Both the position numbers and the translations under genes were made by a program. Shown piece after piece: positions 43,180 through 51,513 of a stretch of DNA of 64,000 bases (position 1 is its first letter; each line of letters begins with the position of its first letter). Origin of the DNA: Pseudomonadota bacterium (GTDB taxonomy: Bacteria; Pseudomonadota; Alphaproteobacteria; Rhizobiales; Methylopilaceae); assembly GCA_023388965.1 (NCBI GenBank), contig JAEWFF010000004.1, forward strand, positions 134,784-198,783, in the 5' to 3' direction. The notes below the pieces were generated by a model. That model ran no database searches and was not told where the DNA came from. It was given only the letters and a program-made list of their open reading frames with translations.

Positions 43180-44213
43180 GTCCCCTCCACCGGATCGGCG
43201 ATATCCTGCGCTTCCTCGTCGCCATAGCCGACGATGTCCAGCGGCCGCGCCTTGAGCCCCTGCAACTCGCACCAATAGACGAGCGCCTCTTCCGCGCCAT
43301 GCGTGACCCAAATTTCCTCGGCGCCGGTCTCGTGTATGGTCGCGCCGAGATCGTCCCAATCCGCGTGATCGGAAATGACGAGCGGCAGTTCGGCACCCTG
43401 CTGGCGGGCGCGGGCGCGTACGCGCATCCAGCCCGAAGCGACCGCGTTCACCGGATCGGGGAATTTACGCGACCATATTTCCTGCAGCACCGAGGGCGGG
43501 CAGATGATTATCTCGCCGCCGAGATTTTTCCGCTCATCCGGCGCGACATGGCGCACCTCGCCGAACGGCACGCCTTCGGCGATGTAGAATTCGGTGATCT
43601 TCTGCATGGCGCCGTGCATGAAGAGCGGCCGGTCCCAGCCGCCTTCGCGCAGCAGCGCCATCAGCCGCTGCGCCTTGCCGAGCGAATAGGCGCCGACGAG
43701 ATGGGCCCGCTCGGGAAAGAGCCGCGCGGAATCGAGCAGCTTGGCGAGCTCGCCGGTGGCCGGCGGATGACGGAAGACCGGCAGGCCGAACGTCGCCTCG
43801 GTGACGAACAGATGGCACGGCACCGGCGAAAACGGCGCGCAGGTCGGATCGCGCTCGCGCTTGTAATCCCCGGACACGACCGCGCGGAAACCCTTCCACT
43901 CGAACAGGATCTGCGCCGAGCCCAGGACATGGCCCGCCGGATGAAAGCACACCTGCACGCCGCCTTTCAGCGTGACGATCTCGCCATATTCGACCGCTTG
44001 AACGGAGCCTGCGAAATCCGGCCCGTAGCGTAGCGCCATGATGCGCAATGTCTCCGGCGTCGCCATGACATGGCCATGCCCCGCGCGGGCATGATCGGAA
44101 TGAGCATGGGTGATCAGGGCGCGCTCGACCGGCCGCGTCGGGTCGATGTGGACTCCGGCAGGTCGGCAGCACAAACCTTGCGGTGTCGGGCAAAGGAGGT
44201 CTTCGGGGCGCAT
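43176..44213 (-). CDS. Ligase-associated DNA exonuclease (MBL/beta-CASP, SNM1-like)
   Basis: 345-aa metallo-beta-lactamase-fold nuclease. Metal motif HAHSDH at residues 36-41 (ITHAHSDHARAGHGHV), a second His in FHPAGHVLGSAQI, Asp in VVSGDYKRERD, and a late SDHADWDDL, the set expected of a beta-CASP DNA exonuclease. Predicted to trim DNA ends before ligation. ATG 44213. It shares a divergent 43-bp start region with a GNAT gene. Confidence 0.9.
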   Translation of the reverse strand: MRPEDLLCPTPQGLCCRPAGVHIDPTRPVERALITHAHSDHARAGHGHVMATPETLRIMALRYGPDFAGSVQAVEYGEIVTLKGGVQVCFHPAGHVLGSAQILFEWKGFRAVVSGDYKRERDPTCAPFSPVPCHLFVTEATFGLPVFRHPPATGELAKLLDSARLFPERAHLVGAYSLGKAQRLMALLREGGWDRPLFMHGAMQKITEFYIAEGVPFGEVRHVAPDERKNLGGEIIICPPSVLQEIWSRKFPDPVNAVASGWMRVRARARQQGAELPLVISDHADWDDLGATIHETGAEEIWVTHGAEEALVYWCELQGLKARPLDIVGYGDEEAQDIADPVEGT

Positions 44214-44256
44214 TCGCGCTAAGAGATATGGTAGGGAACGCGGCGGAGAAGAGCAG

Positions 44257-44760
44257 ATGGTGACAACGGCAAATTGGCGGCAACTCGGCGAGGCGGATAT
44301 TCCGGCCCTGCTGGAGGTCCAGAAAGAGGCCTATCCCTGGCATCAGGAGGGGCCGGCCATGTTTCTCGACCGGATGCGGATCTATCCCCATGGCTGCCTC
44401 GCGCTCGATGGCCCGGACGGGATGCTGGGCTATATTCTCAGCCATCCCTGGCACACTGATGACCCGCCACCGCTCGACACTTTGATCGGCCGGCTGCCGG
44501 AGCGGACGGGCACCTATTATCTGCACGATCTGGCTCTGCTGAAGGCCGCGCACGGACAGGGACTCGGCGCGCGGCTGGTGCGGCATCTGGCCGAACACGC
44601 CGGCACCTGCGGCTACACGACCATGTCTCTCGTCGCGGTCAACAATTCCGCGCCGTTCTGGGAACGGCAGGGCTTCGCCGCGCGTGAGGTGCCGAATCTC
44701 GCGGCGAAGCTGAAAACCTATGGGCCGGACGCCGTGTTCATGACGCGCGCGCTGGACTGA
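44257..44760 (+). CDS. GNAT family N-acetyltransferase
   Basis: 167-aa single GNAT domain. The acetyl-CoA site LHDLALLKAAHGQGLGARLVRHL shows the R/Q-x-x-G-x-G/A motif A, and AVNNSAPFWERQGF is motif B. The ATG at 44257 has GGAGAAGAG upstream; the frame is open from 44110 but that would run antisense through the exonuclease start. The substrate is unknown. Its stop is followed within 26 nt by the apparent start of the Lhr helicase, so the two are likely co-transcribed although GNAT is not a standard member of the repair cluster. Confidence 0.82.
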   Translation: MVTTANWRQLGEADIPALLEVQKEAYPWHQEGPAMFLDRMRIYPHGCLALDGPDGMLGYILSHPWHTDDPPPLDTLIGRLPERTGTYYLHDLALLKAAHGQGLGARLVRHLAEHAGTCGYTTMSLVAVNNSAPFWERQGFAAREVPNLAAKLKTYGPDAVFMTRALD

Positions 44761-44785
44761 TCCCGGAACCGAGCGAGCGCCCGCC

Positions 44786-47434
44786 ACGACATCCGACGCC
44801 GACGACGACCTTCTGCCCGAGACCTTCACGTGCTGGTTCGCCGCGCGCGGCTGGATAGCGCGCCCACACCAGATCGCGCTGCTGCGGCAGGCCCGCGCGG
44901 GCCGCTCGACGCTTCTGATCGCGCCGACCGGAGCGGGCAAGACGCTCGCGGGGTTTCTGCCGAGTCTGGTGGAATTGGGGGAGATGTATGTCCCGGGGAC
45001 GCGGAGCGGAGCCCGGGACCCATACGCCGCATCATCTGCGAGCAAACCACAAACGTCACGGACTATGGGTCCCGGACAGGCACGTTCCGCGCCTTCCGGG
45101 ACACGCAGACGCGGCGTCCATACGCTCTACATCTCGCCGCTGAAGGCCCTTGCCGTCGATGTCGCGCGCAATGTCGAAACGCCGATCCGCGAAATGGGCC
45201 TTGCGATCCGCGTCGAGAGCCGCTCAGGCGACACGCCGCAATCGAAAAGACAAAGACAGAAAACCGACCCGCCCGATCTGCTGCTGACGACGCCGGAACA
45301 GGTGTCGCTGCTGATCGCGAGCCGCGAGGCAGAGCTGCTGTTTTCCGGCCTCTCCCGCATCATCGTCGATGAGGCGCATGCGCTGGCGCCGGACAAGCGC
45401 GGCGATCTCCTGTCGCTCGCGCTGGCGCGGCTGAAGAAACTCGCGCCGCAGGCGACGATCACCGGGCTGTCCGCAACGGTGGCCGATCCGGACGATCTGC
45501 GGCGGTGGCTGGTTCCCGCCTCTTCCTATCAGGAAGGGAGTGCCGAGGCAGGGGGAGGTGAACTCGCCGATCTCGTCATGGTCGAAGGCGGGGCGGCGCC
45601 GGACATCCTCATCCACGACACGAAGGAGCATCTGCCCTGGTCGGGCCATGCGGCGAAACACGCGCTGCCCGCGGTCTATGACGAGATCAGGCGGCACAGG
45701 ATGACCCTGATCTTCGTCAATACGAGATTCGTCGCCGAATTCGCATTCCAGGAATTGTGGCGACTGAACACCGACGATCTGCCGATCGCGCTGCATCACG
45801 GTTCGCTCGATGTGATGCAGAGGCGGCGCGTGGAAGCGGCAATGGCAGCCGGGAAACTGCGCGCGGTCGTTGCCACCTCGACGCTCGATCTCGGCATTGA
45901 CTGGGGCGATATCGATCTCGTCGTGCATCTCGGTTCGCCCAAGGGCTCGTCGCGGCTTCTGCAAAGGATCGGCCGCGCCAATCACCGCATGGACGAACCG
46001 TCCAAGGCCATCATCGTGCCGGGCTCGCGCTTCGAGCGCGTGGAATGCGAGGCGACGCGCATGGCCGCGCTTGCCGGCGAGCAGGACGCCGAGATGCTGC
46101 GCACCGGCGGGCTCGACGTGCTGGCGCAGCACATTCTCGGAATGGCGACGGCCGCGCCGTTCGACGCCGACGACCTGTTCGCCGAAGTGACGGACGCCGC
46201 GCCCTATTGCGCCCTCACACGCGCGGATTTCGACGCGGCGCTGAATTTTGCTGCGACCGGCGGCTATGCGCTACGCACATACGAACGCTTCGCAAAAATA
46301 AGGCGAACGAAAGACGGCCTCTGGCGCATTTCAAATCCGCGCATGGCGCAGCAATACCGGATGAATGTCGGCACGATCACCGAAGCGGACATGGTGAAGA
46401 TACGCCTGATGCGCGGCGGCCGCGGCGGCGCGGGCTTCACCGGCCCGGTCGGGCGCGGCGGACGCGTGCTCGGCGAACTCGAAGAGAGCTTTGTCGCCAT
46501 GCTGTCGCCGGGAGACACGTTCGTCTTCGGCGGCGAGATTCTGGAATTCCACGCCGTGCAGGACGATTCCGCCTTTTGCACGCGCTCGAATGCAAACGAT
46601 CCGAAAGTGCCGAGCTATGCCGGCGCGCGCATGCCGTTCAGTTCGGGCGTTGCAGCCCGCGTGCGGACGATGATCGCCCATCCGGAGCAATGGGGCGCAT
46701 TTCCCGAACAGGTGCGCGAGTGGCTGGACATCCAGCGCCAGCGCTCGCGCCTGCCGGCGCCGGATGAGCTTCTGGTCGAGACCTTCCCGCGCGCCGGACG
46801 CTTCTTTCTCACCTGCTATCCGTTCGAGGGGCGCAACGCGCACCAGACTCTCGGAATGCTGCTGACGCGGCGTATGGACCGCGCAAAGCTGCGGCCGCTC
46901 GGCTTCGTCGCGACCGATTACGCCGTCACCGTCTGGGGCCTTGGCGACACGGCCGCGCGCGTGAAAAACAACACGCTGCACATCGAGGACCTGTTTTCCG
47001 AGGACATGCTGGGCGACGATCTCGAGGAATGGCTTGCCGAATCGAGCCTGATGAAGCGGAACTTCCGCGACTGCGCGCTCATCGCCGGACTGATCGAGCG
47101 CAACTTTCCCGGCCAGAGGAAGACCGGGCGGCAGGTGACGATGTCATCCGATCTGATCTACGACGTTCTCCGCCGCCATGAGCCGGACCACATCCTGCTG
47201 CGCGCGGCGCGCGCGGATGCGGCACGCGGCCTTCTCGACATTTCGCGCATCTCGTCCATGCTCGCGCGCGTGAAGGGAAAGATCGTGCATGTGCCGCTGG
47301 ACCGCGTTTCGCCGCTCGCCGTGCCCGGCATTCTCGAAATCGGGCGCGAGCAGGTTTCCGGTGAGGAACGCGACGCGCTCTTGATCGAAGCGGAAGAGGA
47401 ACTCGCCGCCGAGGCGATGGAAGCGAACGAGTGA
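44786..47434 (+). CDS. Lhr-type DEXH helicase of the ligase-associated cluster, with in-frame repeat insertion and unresolved start
   Basis: About 880 residues; 3'-5' DNA helicase. Motif I APTGAGKTLAG (44921-44953), Ia YISPLKALAVDVARN, II VDEAHAL, III LSATV, IV LIFVNTRF, V TSTLDLGIDWGDIDLV, VI QRIGRANHRMDEPS, then the Lhr winged-helix/C-terminal domain. Two oddities. No ATG, GTG or TTG occurs in frame between the stop at 44741 and the GTG at 44969, which is past Walker A; ACG 44786 (then TSDADDDLLPETF) looks like a mutated ATG. And about 40 extra residues (roughly YVPGTR to GTRRR) between motifs I and Ia are encoded by a REP element (44988-45103). It may be functional, weakly translated, or decaying. 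Its stop overlaps the pdeM start. Confidence 0.75.
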   Translation, partial: TTSDADDDLLPETFTCWFAARGWIARPHQIALLRQARAGRSTLLIAPTGAGKTLAGFLPSLVELGEMYVPGTRSGARDPYAASSASKPQTSRTMGPGQARSAPSGTRRRGVHTLYISPLKALAVDVARNVETPIREMGLAIRVESRSGDTPQSKRQRQKTDPPDLLLTTPEQVSLLIASREAELLFSGLSRIIVDEAHALAPDKRGDLLSLALARLKKLAPQATITGLSATVADPDDLRRWLVPASSYQEGSAEAGGGELADLVMVEGGAAPDILIHDTKEHLPWSGHAAKHALPAVYDEIRRHRMTLIFVNTRFVAEFAFQELWRLNTDDLPIALHHGSLDVMQRRRVEAAMAAGKLRAVVATSTLDLGIDWGDIDLVVHLGSPKGSSRLLQRIGRANHRMDEPSKAIIVPGSRFERVECEATRMAALAGEQDAEMLRTGGLDVLAQHILGMATAAPFDADDLFAEVTDAAPYCALTRADFDAALNFAATGGYALRTYERFAKIRRTKDGLWRISNPRMAQQYRMNVGTITEADMVKIRLMRGGRGGAGFTGPVGRGGRVLGELEESFVAMLSPGDTFVFGGEILEFHAVQDDSAFCTRSNANDPKVPSYAGARMPFSSGVAARVRTMIAHPEQWGAFPEQVREWLDIQRQRSRLPAPDELLVETFPRAGRFFLTCYPFEGRNAHQTLGMLLTRRMDRAKLRPLGFVATDYAVTVWGLGDTAARVKNNTLHIEDLFSEDMLGDDLEEWLAESSLMKRNFRDCALIAGLIERNFPGQRKTGRQVTMSSDLIYDVLRRHEPDHILLRAARADAARGLLDISRISSMLARVKGKIVHVPLDRVSPLAVPGILEIGREQVSGEERDALLIEAEEELAAEAMEANE
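44988..45103. repeat. REP/BIME-like element, family 1, copy B, inside the Lhr helicase gene
   Basis: Hairpin 1 TCCCGG...CCCGGGA at 44991-45018 followed by CCCATACG; hairpin 2 preceded by CTATGGG and running TCCCGG...CCGGGA (45070-45101). The order, flanks and about 50-bp spacer match copies A and C. It is read through in frame as part of the helicase reading frame. Confidence 0.85.
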
Positions 47435-48255
47435 TGGAAAGAATGACCGGCGCGACTGCTCCCTCTCCCCGCTTGCGGGGAGAGGGCCGGGGTGAGGGGC
47501 AAGAAATCGCACGCAGCCCCTCACCCGGCGCTGCGCGCCGACCTCTCCCCGCAAGCGGGGAGAGGCAGGCCGAGCCCGACTCGCTCGTGTCCGTACATGG
47601 ATCTATGTTCACCGTGCAACGGGAGGGCGCGCTCTGGCACGAGGACGAGCGCGTTCTGATCGTTGCCGATCTGCATCTCGAAAAGGGCTCAGCTTTTGCC
47701 GAACGGGGACGCGGACTGTTGCCGCCCTACGATACCGGCGCGACGTTTGCGCTGCTCGCCACGCTGATCGACCGCCTCGATCCGGCATGCGTGGTCGCGC
47801 TCGGCGACAGTTTTCATGACAGCCGCGCCGGCGAGCGTATGCACGAGCGCGATATCGAAACCTTGTGCGCGCTGCAGACGGGACGCGACTGGCTGTGGGT
47901 GAAGGGCAATCACGATCCCGATCCGCCGAGCTGCGTTTCAGGCGAATGGCACGGCGAGTTCCGCCTTGGCCCTTGCGTGATGCGGCACGAACCGGCGGCA
48001 GGCGATGCGCCCGGCGAGATCGCGGGCCATCTGCATCCGGTGGCGAAGATCGTGGTGCGCGGCGAAAGCGTCCGGCGGCGCTGCGTGGTTTCGGACGGGC
48101 GCCGCGCGATTCTACCGGCTTTCGGCGTCTATGCCGGCGGGCTGAATGTGCGCGACCGGGCCTTCGACGGCCTGTTCCGGGGCGAAACCCTCTCCGCCTG
48201 GATGCTGGGCGCGAGCGGCATCTACCTTATGCCGGGCGAACGCCTCGTTCCCTGA
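47434..48255 (+). CDS. pdeM: Ligase-associated DNA damage response endonuclease PdeM (start uncertain)
   Basis: Binuclear metallophosphoesterase, Mn-dependent DNA endonuclease in characterised relatives. Motifs: VADLHLEKGSAFA (D-x-H), VVALGDSFHD, VKGNHDPDP and GHLHPVAKI. The family fold begins near VHGSMFTVQREGALW, about 47590. ATG 47434 overlaps the helicase stop (GTGATG) and has GGAAG upstream, which looks like the ancestral coupled start; from it the frame stays open through two family 2 palindromes (47461-47565), adding a basic Arg/Gly/Pro-rich segment of about 35-40 residues. GTG 47587 and ATG 47605 are alternatives without a good RBS. The stop abuts that of convergent dnaE2. Confidence 0.85.
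   Translation: MERMTGATAPSPRLRGEGRGEGQEIARSPSPGAARRPLPASGERQAEPDSLVSVHGSMFTVQREGALWHEDERVLIVADLHLEKGSAFAERGRGLLPPYDTGATFALLATLIDRLDPACVVALGDSFHDSRAGERMHERDIETLCALQTGRDWLWVKGNHDPDPPSCVSGEWHGEFRLGPCVMRHEPAAGDAPGEIAGHLHPVAKIVVRGESVRRRCVVSDGRRAILPAFGVYAGGLNVRDRAFDGLFRGETLSAWMLGASGIYLMPGERLVP
47461..47565. repeat. Paired palindromes, family 2, at the 5' end of pdeM
   Basis: First palindrome 47461-47486 (CCCTCTCCCCGC/GCGGGGAGAGGG) followed by GGTGAGGGG; after a short spacer GCCCCTCACC, a small hairpin GGCGC/GCGCC, then a second palindrome 47542-47565 (CCTCTCCCCGC/GCGGGGAGAGG). The two halves are mirror images, so the block is a BIME-like inverted pair. This sequence type is widespread in alphaproteobacterial genomes. 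Confidence 0.85.
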
Positions 48256-51200
48256 TCAGTGGAAATCGCGCGATTTCGGAACGATCCGTACATTGCGTGG
48301 ATGGTTCGATGCCCGCGGATAATGCGGATTGCGCACGGCATCGGCGCGGGCGAGATCGAATTCTGGATCGGTGACGTCCGACAAACGGGCAAGATCGCCG
48401 CTGCGGTCGATGAGCCGTGTCACCATCAGATGCACGACATTTTCCTCGCTTTTCTGAATTCTGCCATGCGCCTCGATCAGGCGCGAGGCCATGACCTCGC
48501 GCCGGAACTGCGCGAACCTGTTCTGCCACATGACCGTGTTGACGATGCCGCTCTCATCCTCGATCGTCATGAAGATGGCCTTGCCCTCGCCCGGCCGCTG
48601 GCGGACCAGGACAACGCCCGCGACCTTGCAGAACGCCCCATCCTTCAGCGCCAGCGCCTCCGCCGCGCTTCTTATGCCCTCCGCACGATAACGCGCGCGA
48701 AGGAAGGACATCGGATGCGCCTTCAGCGACAGACGCATGGTCTGGTAATCCGTCACCACATGTTCGGACAGATGCATGGCCGGGAGCTGCGCGTCCGGTT
48801 CCGGCGCAAGTTCGGCGGCGTCTGCATAGGCAAACAGGGGCAGTGCCTCCCGCCCCGGCAGGCGGCGCACGGCCCATAAAGCCTCGCGCCGGTCGAACCC
48901 GATGGAACGGCAGGCATCGGCATCGGCGAGAAGCTCCAGCGCGCGGCGCGGCAACGAAGTGCGGCGCGCGAAAATCTCGATATCGGTAAAGCCCGCGCCG
49001 CGTTGCGTCGCCAGCATATCCGCCCATTCCTCGCGGAAGCCGTCGATCTGACGCAGGCCGAGGCGCAGCGCGAGTGTCCTGCCGTCCGCACACTTCTCCA
49101 GAGTATTATCCCAGACACTGTGGTTGAGATCGGCGGGACGGACCTCGACGCCATGCTCGCGCGCATCGCGCACGATCTGCGCCGGGGCGTAAAAGCCCAT
49201 GGGCTGCGAGTTCAAAAGGGCCGCGGCGAACACCGCCGGATAACGGCATTTGATCCATGACGAGACATAAACGAGATGGGCGAAGGCGGCGGCGTGGCTT
49301 TCCGGAAAACCATAGGAGCCAAAACCCTCGATCTGCGCGAAACAGCGTTCGGCGAAGGCGCGCTCATAGCCGCGGCGCACCATGCCCTCGATCATCTTGA
49401 CCTTGAGCGTGTGGATCGTACCGACATGACGGAATGTGGCCATGGCCCGGCGCAACTGGTTCGATTCATCGGCCGTGAAATCAGCGGCGACAATAGCGAG
49501 CCGCATGGCCTGTTCCTGAAAGAGCGGTACGCCGAGCGTCTTTCCGAGCACGTCCTTCAGTTCGTCAGGATTGTGCGGCGGCGCGGGCGATGGAAACTCC
49601 GGATGCTCCTTCCCGGCACGCCGACGTAAATACGGATGCACCATATCGCCCTGGATCGGGCCAGGGCGGACGATGGCCACCTGAATGGCGAGATCGTAGA
49701 AATTCCTCGGCTTCAGGCGCGGCAGCATATTGATCTGGGCGCGGCTTTCGACCTGAAAGACGCCGATGGAATCGCCCTTGCAGAGCATGTCGTAGGTGGC
49801 GGCATCATCGCGCGGGATCGAGGACAGGTTGTGATCCAGCCCCTCATGATCGCGCAGCAGGACGAGGGCTTTCCTGAGACAGGTCAGCATTCCGAGCGCA
49901 AGGATGTCGACCTTCATCAGGCCGAGCACGGCGATGTCGTCGCGGTCCCATTCGATGAAGGTGCGGTCCTCCATCGCGGCATTGCCGATGGGCACGATCT
50001 CGTCGAGGCGGCCGCGCGTCAGGATAAAGCCGCCGACATGCTGCGACAGATGGCGCGGAAAGCCGATCAGGCGGTTGGCAAAGCGCACCGCGCGGGCGAT
50101 CTCGGGATTGCCGGGCACCATGCCGGCCTGACGGACATGATCGTCCGGCATCTCGTCGCCCCACGAGCCCCACACGGTCGAGGCCAGAGCGGAGGTGACA
50201 TCCTCCGTCAGGCCGAGCACCTTGCCGACCTCGCGGATGGCGCTGCGCGGACGATACGAAATCACGGTCGCGGCGATGGCCGCCCGCTCGCGACCATAAC
50301 GCCCGTACATATACTGGATGACTTCCTCGCGCCGCTCATGCTCGAAATCGACATCGATGTCCGGCGGCTCTTCGCGCTCCTTTGACAGGAAGCGCGCGAA
50401 GAGAACATCGATCTCCTCCGGATCGACATTGGTGATGCCCAGAATGAAGCAGACGACGGAATTCGCCGCCGAGCCGCGGCCCTGGCAGAGAATGCCCCGG
50501 TCTTCCGCGAAGCGGACGACATCGTGGATGGTCAGGAAATAGCGCGCATAATCGGAGACGGCGATGAAGGCGAGTTCGTCGCGCAGGAGCTTTTCGACCT
50601 TCGGCGGAATGCCGTCCGGATAACGAAAAGAAGCGCGGCGCCAGCACAGATCTTCGAGATGGCTTTGCGCGGTCTTGCCGGGCGGAACGGGCTCGTCCGG
50701 ATAATCCGGCTTCAGTTCGGCGAGCGAGAAATTCATGCGGGCGAGAAGATGCAGCGTTTCCTCGACCGCTTCCGGCGCATCGCGGAACAGGCGCGCCATT
50801 TCCTGCGGCGATTTCAGATGGCGCTCGGCATTGGCTTCGAGAATGCGGCCGGCATTTTCGATCTTCAAACCTTCGCGGATGCAGGTCACGACATCCTGCA
50901 AGGGGCGTTCTTCAGGGGTCGCGTAAAGCGCGTCGTTGGTCGCGATCAGCGGGACGGCATGTTCGCGCGCCATGTCCTTCAGCGCGGCGAGACGGCGGCG
51001 GTCGTCGCCGCGCCGGTGCATGGCCGCACCGAGCCAGAGCGAGCCGGACGCAGCCCCGACAAGACGCGCGAGCGCGGCTTTCGATGTCCGCACATCACGG
51101 TCCGGCATCAGGATAAGCAGAAGATCGCGCGTATCGGCAAGAAGGTCGCAGAGATAGAGAAGGCAATCGCCCTTTTCCGTGCGCCGGTTGCCGGTCGTCA

Positions 51201-51513
51201 GCAGACGGCAGAGCCGCCCCCATCCGGCGCGGTTTTCGGGATAGACGACCACGTCGGGCGTGCCATCGGCGAAAACGAGCCGCGCGCCGACCATCAGCTT
51301 GAACGGCAGCGCGGCGCCTTTGTTCTCGCGCGCATAATCGCGCGCCGCATCGCGCACGGGAACGAAGGCGCGCACGACGCCGGCAACCGTGTTTCGGTCG
51401 GCGATCCCGATGCCGGCAAGGCCGAGTTCGGCGGCGCGCAGGGTCATGTCCGCCGGATGCGAGGCACCGCGCAGGAACGAAAAATTCGTGGCCGCGACGG
51501 GTTCGGCGAACAT
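48256..51513 (-). CDS. dnaE2: Error-prone DNA polymerase DnaE2 (ImuC)
   Basis: 1085-aa C-family polymerase performing damage-induced translesion synthesis with ImuA and ImuB. The N-terminal PHP domain starts at once (VAATNFSFLRGASHPADM); catalytic acids are D385, D387 and D389 in PPDIDVDFEHERR; further signatures include ILCQGRGSAANSVVCFILGIT and FGFPESHAAAFAHL-like GSYGFPESHAAAFAHLVYVS; an OB fold lies near the C-terminus. ATG 51513 overlaps the imuB stop by one base (TGATG). Length fits DnaE2 (about 1080 aa). Probably SOS-induced from the LexA box upstream of imuA. Confidence 0.95.
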   Translation of the reverse strand: MFAEPVAATNFSFLRGASHPADMTLRAAELGLAGIGIADRNTVAGVVRAFVPVRDAARDYARENKGAALPFKLMVGARLVFADGTPDVVVYPENRAGWGRLCRLLTTGNRRTEKGDCLLYLCDLLADTRDLLLILMPDRDVRTSKAALARLVGAASGSLWLGAAMHRRGDDRRRLAALKDMAREHAVPLIATNDALYATPEERPLQDVVTCIREGLKIENAGRILEANAERHLKSPQEMARLFRDAPEAVEETLHLLARMNFSLAELKPDYPDEPVPPGKTAQSHLEDLCWRRASFRYPDGIPPKVEKLLRDELAFIAVSDYARYFLTIHDVVRFAEDRGILCQGRGSAANSVVCFILGITNVDPEEIDVLFARFLSKEREEPPDIDVDFEHERREEVIQYMYGRYGRERAAIAATVISYRPRSAIREVGKVLGLTEDVTSALASTVWGSWGDEMPDDHVRQAGMVPGNPEIARAVRFANRLIGFPRHLSQHVGGFILTRGRLDEIVPIGNAAMEDRTFIEWDRDDIAVLGLMKVDILALGMLTCLRKALVLLRDHEGLDHNLSSIPRDDAATYDMLCKGDSIGVFQVESRAQINMLPRLKPRNFYDLAIQVAIVRPGPIQGDMVHPYLRRRAGKEHPEFPSPAPPHNPDELKDVLGKTLGVPLFQEQAMRLAIVAADFTADESNQLRRAMATFRHVGTIHTLKVKMIEGMVRRGYERAFAERCFAQIEGFGSYGFPESHAAAFAHLVYVSSWIKCRYPAVFAAALLNSQPMGFYAPAQIVRDAREHGVEVRPADLNHSVWDNTLEKCADGRTLALRLGLRQIDGFREEWADMLATQRGAGFTDIEIFARRTSLPRRALELLADADACRSIGFDRREALWAVRRLPGREALPLFAYADAAELAPEPDAQLPAMHLSEHVVTDYQTMRLSLKAHPMSFLRARYRAEGIRSAAEALALKDGAFCKVAGVVLVRQRPGEGKAIFMTIEDESGIVNTVMWQNRFAQFRREVMASRLIEAHGRIQKSEENVVHLMVTRLIDRSGDLARLSDVTDPEFDLARADAVRNPHYPRASNHPRNVRIVPKSRDFH

